A stretch of 64,000 nt of DNA from Clostridiales bacterium. GTDB taxonomy: Bacteria; Bacillota; Clostridia; Saccharofermentanales; Saccharofermentanaceae. This document shows, in pieces, positions 58,070-64,000 of the stretch; the first letter of the stretch is position 1, and the number at the start of each line of letters is the position of its first letter. The stretch spans positions 124,001 through 188,000 of the forward strand of contig JAFRRJ010000017.1 in NCBI GenBank assembly GCA_017428155.1, read 5' to 3'. Both the position numbers and the translations under genes were made by a program. The notes under the pieces were generated by a model. That model had not been told where the DNA came from. It saw only the letters and a list, made by a program, of their open reading frames with translations, and made no database searches.

Positions 58070-58987
58070 TTACCAGCGCTGCAGTGTGCCGGTAAGGTCT
58101 TTTAATTCAACATTATTGTCTTTGCAGTATTCCTCAAGGTCCTTAGTAATATCAACCGGAAGCGCAGGATGAACAAGGCACGCTGTTCCGATCTCAACAG
58201 CAGAAGCGCCGGCGATCATGAATTCAAGAACATCCTTATAATCAGCAATACCGCCGCAACCGACGATCGGAATATCAAGGACCTGAGCACATTCCGCAAC
58301 CATACGGATAGCAACAGGCTTAACAGCAGGTCCTGAATAACCGCCTGTATTATTCGTAAGAACAGGTCTTCTTGTTCTAATGTCGATCCTCATACCCATA
58401 AGAGTATTAATGAGAACAACTGCATCAGCTCCGCCCTCCCGGGCTGCAAGAGCAGTAGCTTTAATATCGGTTACATTAGGCGTCAGCTTGATCCACAAAG
58501 GAAGATCAGTTAATGCTCTGAGCTTGGAAGTGATTAGCTTAATTGCTGAAGGGTCGCTTCCGATCGTCATGCAGCCTTCCTTAACGTTAGGGCATGAGAG
58601 ATTGATCTCAAGTGCATCGATCTTATCCTTATGAGGATTTAAAGTCGTAACCATATCGATATAGTCTTCGTAGGAATGGCCGGCTACGTTAACGATAACA
58701 CCAGCGCCGGATTCCTTCATGAAGTCCAGATCATTCTCGATAAAGTAATGAACACCGGGATTCTGAAGTCCTACGGAATTGAGCATTCCGGAAGCGCACT
58801 CAGCGACTCTTACACCCGGATTGCCGTTTCTGGGCTTAATTGTAAGTCCTTTGGATGATATTCCGCCCAATATAGAAAGATCGTAATACTCGGCAAGTTC
58901 CCTTCCGAAATTACATGTGCCGGAAGCAAGGATCAACGGGCTCTTAAGGCTGACATTGCCTACTTTTACATTCAATGAAGTGCTCAC
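58070..58987 (-). CDS. pyrD: Dihydroorotate dehydrogenase B, catalytic subunit
   Basis: Oxidises dihydroorotate to orotate with FMN, passing electrons through PyrK to NAD. 305 aa, class 1B: LSCPNVKEGCMTIGSDP contains the active-site Cys loop, with LASGTCNFGRELAEYYD and VGCGGIADYKDVLEFMIAGA binding FMN. The start is GTG 58987, sharing four bases with the pyrK stop (GTGA). Confidence 0.96.
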   Translation of the reverse strand: MSTSLNVKVGNVSLKSPLILASGTCNFGRELAEYYDLSILGGISSKGLTIKPRNGNPGVRVAECASGMLNSVGLQNPGVHYFIENDLDFMKESGAGVIVNVAGHSYEDYIDMVTTLNPHKDKIDALEINLSCPNVKEGCMTIGSDPSAIKLITSKLRALTDLPLWIKLTPNVTDIKATALAAREGGADAVVLINTLMGMRIDIRTRRPVLTNNTGGYSGPAVKPVAIRMVAECAQVLDIPIVGCGGIADYKDVLEFMIAGASAVEIGTACLVHPALPVDITKDLEEYCKDNNVELKDLTGTLQRW

Positions 58988-59751
58988 CAGACCACCTCCC
59001 TGCTGTCGAAAACAGGACCTTCCTTACAGCATCTCACGTTCTTAAATCCGTCCGGTCCGTCATCCTTGACCTTCACAGTGCAGCAAAGGCAGATGCCGGC
59101 ACCGCATGCCATTCTCTGTTCCATTGAGACAAGGCAGCTCATGTTTTTATCAGAAGCCCATGAAGCTACAGCCTTCATCATCGGAATAGGACCGACGCAG
59201 CAGATCAATGTTTTCGAGGGCTCGGAAATATCAATGGTATCAATGCCTGCTATAACAGTGCCCTTGATTCCGCAGTCACCGCAGTCAGTCGTGAGAATAT
59301 AAGACGGCTTATTGAGGATCACCTGGGATGCATTCCTGAAGCCTTCGCAGACGATGACATTCTTACCCTGTGAAATCAAAGTCTCATATGCGAAATTGAT
59401 CGGGAATACACCGGTTCCTCCACCTGTAAGGATAATAGTGTCGTAGCCTTCGAAGTCAAAGCCTTTGCCCAAAGGGCCAAGACAGTCGACCATGAGACCG
59501 GGCTCGAACGATGATATCTCGGAGGTTCCCTTCCCTACGACCTTTACGCCTATATAAAAAATTCCGTTCTCCTTATCGACGCTTGCGATACCGAAAGGTC
59601 TTTTAAGGAAAACCGTTCCTGCGGAAATATTTACAAACTGTCCGGGATAAGCTTTGGAGGCTATATCGGGACATAAGAATCCAAGATAGCATGTATCGCT
59701 GTTAAGGAATTCTTTTGAGATCAACTTGATTTTGTATTCTTTGCGGTCCAT
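58984..59751 (-). CDS. pyrK: Dihydroorotate dehydrogenase B, electron-transfer subunit
   Basis: 255 aa FAD and [2Fe-2S] protein linking PyrD to NAD. KRPFGIAS-type FAD site, ILTGGGTGVFPINFAYE NAD site, and the cluster CGAGICLCCTVK followed by RCCKEGPVF. No good Shine-Dalgarno lies before ATG 59751, three bases after the pyrF stop; translation is presumably coupled. Confidence 0.96.
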   Translation of the reverse strand: MDRKEYKIKLISKEFLNSDTCYLGFLCPDIASKAYPGQFVNISAGTVFLKRPFGIASVDKENGIFYIGVKVVGKGTSEISSFEPGLMVDCLGPLGKGFDFEGYDTIILTGGGTGVFPINFAYETLISQGKNVIVCEGFRNASQVILNKPSYILTTDCGDCGIKGTVIAGIDTIDISEPSKTLICCVGPIPMMKAVASWASDKNMSCLVSMEQRMACGAGICLCCTVKVKDDGPDGFKNVRCCKEGPVFDSREVVW

Positions 59752-59754
59752 TAC

Positions 59755-60702
59755 TTATACATACTTACGGTTCTTAAGCGCACCGTTAAGATTTTCCTTC
59801 ATATCTAATGCTTCAAGTCTTGCAGCCTTACCGAAATCCTTAGGATCCATCCCGCGTGCCTTCCATGCTGTCATGATAGCTCTGGAGCTGTTAACGATTC
59901 CGCCCTTGCCGTCAGCCGTAAATCCTGCAACAGCAGCATCAGCGCCTGCGCCCTGTGCTCCGTATCCGGGAATGAGCATAAATGTCCTGGGCATGAGCTT
60001 ACGAAGCTCGACAGCCTGTTCAGGCCATGTGGCACCTACTACTGCGCCTACTGATGAGAACCCTTCCTCACCAATGAGCTCTTCTCCCCATACGGAAACC
60101 TTGCCTGCAACGATCTCATAGAGCTTCTTTCCGTCAGCAAGCTCCTGATCCTGGAAATCACCTGCCGAAGGATTGGATGTTCTTACGAGGCAGAAGATGC
60201 CCTTACCGTCGCGCTTTGCGACATCGATGAAAGGCTTAACACCGTCGATTCCGAGATAGCAGTTTACTGTGCAGCAATCGAAGCCGCTCATCTCCATGTT
60301 CTCGCCAAGGAGGATGTCAGTATTGCCGAGAACTGCCTCAGCATAAGCAGTTGCAGTGGATCCGATGTCGTTACGCTTGCAGTCAGCGATTACGAGCATG
60401 CCCTTCTTCTGGGCATATCTTGTTGTAAGCAGCATCGTCTTGATAGCTTCAACACCGTACATCTCATAGTATGCGTACTGAAGCTTTAATGCCGGAACGA
60501 TATCGCATGTCAGGTCGATTATCTCTTTGTTAAAAAGCCAGATAGCTTTTGCAGTTGCCTTTGCGGCTTCCTCAGGGAAAAGCTGTTCAGCATATTCCCT
60601 GATATATTCAGGAATATAATCGAGCTTGGGATCCAGACCGATCACTGTCGGGTTATCCAGCTCAGCGATCTTTCTTACCAGATTATCAGCAAAGTTTTTC
60701 AT
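59755..60702 (-). CDS. pyrF: Orotidine-5'-phosphate decarboxylase, type 2
   Basis: Converts OMP to UMP, last step of the de novo route. 315 aa, the longer type-2 subfamily also found in Mycobacterium and Myxococcus. VIADCKRNDIGSTATAYA gives the catalytic Asp-Lys-Asp set and PGYGAQGADADAA-like PGYGAQGAGADAAVAGF the phosphate loop. GGGAGG lies inside pyrC; genes overlap by 17 bases. Confidence 0.95.
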   Translation of the reverse strand: MKNFADNLVRKIAELDNPTVIGLDPKLDYIPEYIREYAEQLFPEEAAKATAKAIWLFNKEIIDLTCDIVPALKLQYAYYEMYGVEAIKTMLLTTRYAQKKGMLVIADCKRNDIGSTATAYAEAVLGNTDILLGENMEMSGFDCCTVNCYLGIDGVKPFIDVAKRDGKGIFCLVRTSNPSAGDFQDQELADGKKLYEIVAGKVSVWGEELIGEEGFSSVGAVVGATWPEQAVELRKLMPRTFMLIPGYGAQGAGADAAVAGFTADGKGGIVNSSRAIMTAWKARGMDPKDFGKAARLEALDMKENLNGALKNRKYV

Positions 60703-61945
60703 ATGTGACTTTTCCTCCCATTACCGTAAGTATTGTCTCACCGTAAAGCTTCCAGCCGTCATAAGGCGTATTTCTGGACTTTGAGAGCATCTTGTCCTTC
60801 TCGAAAACAAACTCATTCTCAAGATCGAACGCCGCAAGATCAGCGTCGTCGCCGACATTCATGCCGCCCCTTCCGAGCTTCAAGATCCTCGAAGGTGCAT
60901 AGCACATCAGGTCGATGAGTTTCTCAAGAGTTATCTCTCCCGTTTTAACAAGATAAGTGTACCCCAAAGCGAAGGCTGTCTCAAACCCTAAAATACCGTT
61001 CAAAGCGACAGAAAATTCGCATACTTTCTCGTCAGCATGATGAGGTGCATTATCAGTGGCGATCGCATCGATCGTTCCATCCTTGATACCTTCTATGATC
61101 GCAAGCTTGTGCTCCTCTGTCCTGAGCGGCGGATGCATCTTGAAGTTAGTATCATAATTCTCGCAGCAGTCATCAGTAAGAGTAAAGTAATGAGGGCATG
61201 TCTCGCATGTAACCTTTACGCCTCTTGCCTTCGCATCTCTGATCATGCGGACGCCGCCCTTTGTGGATACGTGGCAGATATGTACAGGAATATCAAGGTA
61301 TTCGGAAAGGATGATATCTCTTGCGATCATGATATCCTCAGCCGCCGTCGGAATGCCTCTTATGCCGATTGTCGTTGAGATAACGCCTTCATTCATTGCG
61401 CCTTCAGAAAGGCTCTTATCTTCACAGTGATTTAAGACAGGAAGATCGAAGTCTGAAGCATATTCCATGACTTTTCTCATTATGCCGGCATTCTTGATCG
61501 GATGTCCGTCATCAGATACTGCAACGATTCCGGCTTCCTTCATGAGTCCCATCTCTGAGATAAGCTCACCGTCAATGCCTTTTGTAGCTGCCCCGATAGG
61601 ATATACACGGCATTTGTCAGCTTCCTTGGCCTTCTTAATGATGCCGCTGATAACTGCAGCATTATCTGCTACAGGATTTGTGTTAGGCATGGGGCAGATC
61701 GATGTATAGCCGCCCTTTGCAGCACTTGCTGAGCCGGTTGCAATTGTCTCTTTGTATTCTCCGCCGGGTTCTCTTAAGTGACAGTGCATATCTATAAGTC
61801 CTGGTGTAACCGTGGCACCCTTAAGGTCGATCACTCTGTCTGCCTTGTCTTCTGCAAACTCATTGGCGAACTTGCCGTCTTCGATAAATACTTTTTTGGC
61901 TTTCTCATCACCGAAAACCTTACAATTGGTCAATAATATTCTCAC
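60686..61945 (-). CDS. pyrC: Dihydroorotase
   Basis: Zinc amidohydrolase cyclising carbamoyl-aspartate to dihydroorotate. 419 aa, class I. DMHCHLREPG binds the first zinc, HCEDKSL and HICHVSTKGGV the others, and ATDNAPHHADEK carries the catalytic Asp. GTG start at 61945 overlapping the pyrB stop (GTGA), with GGAGGAA eight bases upstream. Confidence 0.97.
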   Translation of the reverse strand: MRILLTNCKVFGDEKAKKVFIEDGKFANEFAEDKADRVIDLKGATVTPGLIDMHCHLREPGGEYKETIATGSASAAKGGYTSICPMPNTNPVADNAAVISGIIKKAKEADKCRVYPIGAATKGIDGELISEMGLMKEAGIVAVSDDGHPIKNAGIMRKVMEYASDFDLPVLNHCEDKSLSEGAMNEGVISTTIGIRGIPTAAEDIMIARDIILSEYLDIPVHICHVSTKGGVRMIRDAKARGVKVTCETCPHYFTLTDDCCENYDTNFKMHPPLRTEEHKLAIIEGIKDGTIDAIATDNAPHHADEKVCEFSVALNGILGFETAFALGYTYLVKTGEITLEKLIDLMCYAPSRILKLGRGGMNVGDDADLAAFDLENEFVFEKDKMLSKSRNTPYDGWKLYGETILTVMGGKVTYEKLC

Positions 61946-62871
61946 AGATTATTCCTCCTTGCCATGAGCAGGTATAAAACAGCCATTCTGACTGCAACAC
62001 CGTTCGTTACCTGTTCATTAATAACCGACTGATCGCAGTCATAAACCGCAGTCGGAAGTTCAACACCGTGATTGCACGGACCCGGATGCATTAAGAATGC
62101 GTCGGGTTTTGCTAAAGCGAGCATCTCAGGTGTGATCGCATAGAACTTTGCATATTCGGCGATCGACGGGAAGAGTGATTTCTGCTGTCTTTCAAGCTGC
62201 ACTCTAAGTCCCATGACTGCGTCGGCATCCTTGATACAGTCTGCTACTGAGTCAGCAATCCTTACTCCCATGTTCTCGATTCCTACGGGCATCATGGTCT
62301 TAGGACCGTATACGCTTACGTTTGCACCGAGCTTTTTAAGTCCGATCGCATTGGATCTTACGACTCTTGAGTGGTAGATATCACCGCAGATCGCGATATT
62401 CTTGCCTTCGAAAGTATCGAATCTCTCATACATCGTGAGCATGTCCAAAAGCGCCTGTGTCGGATGCTCATTCATTCCGTCACCGGCATTAACTACTGAT
62501 GCCTTGAGATAAGGAGCGATGAAATGCGGCGCGCCTGACTGGTTGTGTCTCATGATTATTATGTCAGTGCCCATCATGTCGATCGTTCTTGCAGTATCAA
62601 GGAGCGATTCGCCTTTATTTACAGAGCTTCCTGAAGTAGAGATATTGGCCGAAGCCGATCCCATATATTTGGAAGCCAGCTCGAAAGAAAGCCTTGTTCT
62701 TGTGGAATTCTCATAAAAGAGCGTTACGACTGATTTGCCCTGAAGATGTGATGTCTTCTTGTTTGCAGAAGATATAACGAGCTTCATTGTCTTAGCAGTA
62801 TCAAGGATTTCCATGATCTCATCTGCGGTAAGCTGCTTCATGCCGAGGAGATCTTTACTCTTAAGTCCCAT
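61942..62871 (-). CDS. pyrB: Aspartate carbamoyltransferase, catalytic chain
   Basis: First committed pyrimidine step, carbamoyl phosphate plus aspartate. 309 aa: FYENSTRTRLSFELA is the carbamoyl-phosphate signature, HNQSGAPHF and NAGDGMNEHPTQALLD complete the site, and HPGPCNHGVEL is the aspartate loop. No pyrI regulatory chain is adjacent, as in Bacillus. TAATG overlap with pyrR. Confidence 0.97.
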   Translation of the reverse strand: MGLKSKDLLGMKQLTADEIMEILDTAKTMKLVISSANKKTSHLQGKSVVTLFYENSTRTRLSFELASKYMGSASANISTSGSSVNKGESLLDTARTIDMMGTDIIIMRHNQSGAPHFIAPYLKASVVNAGDGMNEHPTQALLDMLTMYERFDTFEGKNIAICGDIYHSRVVRSNAIGLKKLGANVSVYGPKTMMPVGIENMGVRIADSVADCIKDADAVMGLRVQLERQQKSLFPSIAEYAKFYAITPEMLALAKPDAFLMHPGPCNHGVELPTAVYDCDQSVINEQVTNGVAVRMAVLYLLMARRNNL

Positions 62872-63422
62872 TAGTTTTCCTCCTCTTTAAGCAGTATTAC
62901 TCTGTCCTGACCGTCAACTTCCTTTACTTCAACATCGATGTGTTCGGTGATCGCGGTCGGCACGTTCTTGCCTACATAATCAGCTCTGAACGGCAATTGC
63001 CTGTGACCTCTGTCTATCAATATCGCAAGCTGGATATTTGCAGGTCTTCCCATATCGAAAATATTCTCGATCGCGGCTCTCGTCGTTCTTCCCGTAAAGA
63101 GCACGTCATCTACAAGGATGATCTTCTTGTCATTGACATCAAAAGGGATATCAGTTCCGTTAACAACAGGATGTGCCGAAAGCATCGAGAGGTCGTCTCT
63201 GTAGAAGGTTATGTCAAGGATACCCATAGGAACCTTAACGCCTTCGATCTCTTCCAAGAGCTTTCTAAGCCTCATCGCAAGAGGCACTCCCCTCTTCTGG
63301 ATGCCGATGATGGCAACATTCTCGAGGCCGTCATTGTGCTCAACGATCTCATGTGAAATCCTTATCAGTGCACGGGACATGGCAGCTTCATCCATCAGTT
63401 CATGACCGGGAATCAAAACCAT
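62871..63422 (-). CDS. pyrR: Bifunctional pyr attenuation protein/uracil phosphoribosyltransferase
   Basis: 183 aa. UMP-sensing RNA-binding regulator of the pyr mRNA, with uracil phosphoribosyltransferase activity. ILVDDVLFTGRTTRAAIENI is the PRPP-binding loop, and GIQKRGVPLAMRLRKLL and DITFYRDDLSML are family motifs. Start ATG at 63422 follows GGAAGGAG and seven T residues. First gene of the eight-gene pyr run; its own leader contains a PyrR-binding loop, so autoregulation is expected. Confidence 0.97.
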   Translation of the reverse strand: MVLIPGHELMDEAAMSRALIRISHEIVEHNDGLENVAIIGIQKRGVPLAMRLRKLLEEIEGVKVPMGILDITFYRDDLSMLSAHPVVNGTDIPFDVNDKKIILVDDVLFTGRTTRAAIENIFDMGRPANIQLAILIDRGHRQLPFRADYVGKNVPTAITEHIDVEVKEVDGQDRVILLKEEEN

Positions 63423-63548
63423 AAAAAAACTCCTTCCTAAAGCTACATATGTGGCTATGCGCCACCCGTCCGGCTAGAGAAGGAATCCGTAAATACAAGT
63501 TATATTAACAGCCACTTACGGCCTCGCCGGACCGTTTAAAGTTTTGCT
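63423..63548 (-). promoter_or_regulatory. pyr operon leader with alternative RNA folds
   Basis: About 125 nt between predicted start and pyrR. Beyond the PyrR-binding loop it can pair GUCCGGC (63532-63526) with GCCGGAC (63474-63468) and CCGUAA (63521-63516) with UUACGG (63492-63487), enclosing UUCCUUCU (63485-63478). That octamer is complementary, with two G-U pairs, to the pyrR Shine-Dalgarno GGAAGGAG (63437-63430). The competing stem is followed by seven U residues, so it may act on translation, termination or both. Confidence 0.75.
63518..63535 (-). promoter_or_regulatory. PyrR-binding loop
   Basis: Minus strand ACGGTCCGGCGAGGCCGT fits the PyrR anti-antiterminator pattern known from Bacillus (CAGUCCAGAGAGGCUG): conserved UCCnGnGAGG core closed by CGG/CCG pairs. 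Placed about 15-30 nt from the predicted transcription start. Confidence 0.88.
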
Positions 63549-63554
63549 GATAGA

Positions 63555-63583
63555 ATTCTAATCTTATTAGTCTTGAAATGCAA
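63555..63583 (-). promoter_or_regulatory. Sigma-A promoter of the pyr operon
   Basis: Minus strand TTGCAT (63583-63578), 17 bases, TAGAAT (63560-63555). Confidence 0.72.
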
Positions 63584-63670
63584 CAAGGATTTTGCGGCAA
63601 TACATAAAAACGGCCGAATTCAAGCAATTTATGATATTACTTAAATCAGACCGCACTCACGCCCGGTTCA

Positions 63671-63688
63671 TTTTCGAGCGCTCGAAAA
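63671..63688. repeat. 18-bp perfect palindrome
   Basis: TTTTCGAGCGCTCGAAAA lies between the pyr promoter and the gene at the right edge. An 18-bp dyad without a loop is unlikely to be a terminator stem; a dimeric regulator site is possible. A weak hairpin GGGATAA / TTATCCC (63689-63724) over the neighbouring stop codon, followed on the minus strand by CTTTT, may terminate that gene. Confidence 0.6.
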
Positions 63689-63717
63689 GGGATAAGGCGG
63701 GAAATCGTTCTGACTTT

Positions 63718-64000
63718 TTATCCCAACGGAATATCTAATTCCGTGATAACGTCAAGACCGTAAACATCGCCGGTTGGCTGATTAGCCTCATGCGGAGCAG
63801 TATCATTGTAGGACGATTCTGTAATCAGGACTTTAACCACGCCGGCATTGTTTTTGTTTACTGTGATTGTCAGGAAGAAATAATATGATGTACCACTCTT
63901 GATTTCAGGTATATATGTTGCCATGAAATAGTTCCTGGCGTTGCCTTCATCGTAACTGATCTCGCAAACTTTTTCCTGGATTTCACCTGAAACAGTTCCT
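63718..64000 (-). CDS. C-terminal end of an unidentified protein (cut by window edge)
   Basis: The frame is open to the window end, so ATG 63924 is internal and the gene starts outside. The 93 visible residues (SYDEGNARNYFMATYIPEIK, SYYFFLTITVNKNNAGVVKV, ending ELDIPLG) alternate hydrophobic and polar residues as in a beta sandwich, and end without TM segment or anchor. Family and function cannot be named. Confidence 0.65.
   Translation of the reverse strand, partial: GTVSGEIQEKVCEISYDEGNARNYFMATYIPEIKSGTSYYFFLTITVNKNNAGVVKVLITESSYNDTAPHEANQPTGDVYGLDVITELDIPLG

Noticed and set aside
63718..63924. Complete 68-aa gene at the right edge
   Set aside because: The frame stays open through the window end, so the Met at 63924 is internal to a longer gene.

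Overview
The window reads as chromosomal core DNA of a Gram-positive anaerobe of the class Clostridia (Bacillota), with moderate GC and short intergenic gaps. Pointers are a CIRCE-controlled groESL, a PyrR-headed pyr operon with the PyrDB/PyrK type of dihydroorotate dehydrogenase, a single-chain PurL, LytR-CpsA-Psr and VanZ proteins, ZapA next to a U32 peptidase, and strong Shine-Dalgarno sequences. The protein style recalls rumen or digester Saccharofermentans-like or Oscillospirales lineages, but genus cannot be fixed from the sequence alone. I see no rRNA, tRNA, CRISPR array, prophage, transposase or integrase.

Layout. 1-2.0 kb (minus): queuosine genes queA-tgt. 2.1-5.6 kb (plus): an SDR protein, a stand-alone TrpB2-type tryptophan synthase beta chain and a Gln-rich membrane protein. 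5.6-8.0 kb (minus): a two-component system. 8.2-12.6 kb (plus): galE, an LCP protein and groES-groEL. 12.8-14.1 kb: a small membrane protein overlapping an acyl-ACP thioesterase. 14.2-23.7 kb: an eight-gene, nearly gapless run (GldA/F/G-like ABC transporter, DUF4340, DUF5711, CYTH phosphohydrolase, two flavoproteins). 23.7-30.1 kb: an ACT/DUF711 pair, a membrane protein, a GH13 enzyme, an orphan solute-binding lipoprotein and a small membrane-anchored protein. 30.1-33.8 kb (minus): argG, two GNAT acetyltransferases and argH, with an ARG-box-like operator at argG. 34.0-47.0 kb (plus): class IV aminotransferase, htpG, purL-rsmA, then zapA-U32-dut-(alpha/beta hydrolase fold)-tsaD, mostly with overlapping ends. 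47.1-51.2 kb: a Gly/Ser-repeat protein, smpB, vanZ-like, a 785-bp spacer with a 62-bp tandem repeat, and two paralogous zinc-ribbon membrane proteins. 51.3-55.4 kb (minus): tldD-tldE-metY. 55.5-63.6 kb (minus): pyrR-B-C-F-K-D-(divergent pyrE)-acyl-CoA ligase behind a PyrR leader. The right edge carries the 3' end of an unidentified gene.

Most of the window is ordinary housekeeping. The points that stand out are: a pyr leader in which a PyrR-binding loop appears able to gate the pyrR Shine-Dalgarno; a membrane-anchored alpha/beta-hydrolase-fold protein lacking both the catalytic Ser and His; an apparently leaderless smpB; two unrelated sets of palindromic tandem repeats (52-bp and 62-bp periods); a GNAT directly upstream of argH that could be an N-acetylglutamate synthase; and the eight-gene ABC/DUF4340/DUF5711/CYTH/flavoprotein run, which is the best candidate for an undescribed functional unit. 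None of these can be proven without searches or experiments.
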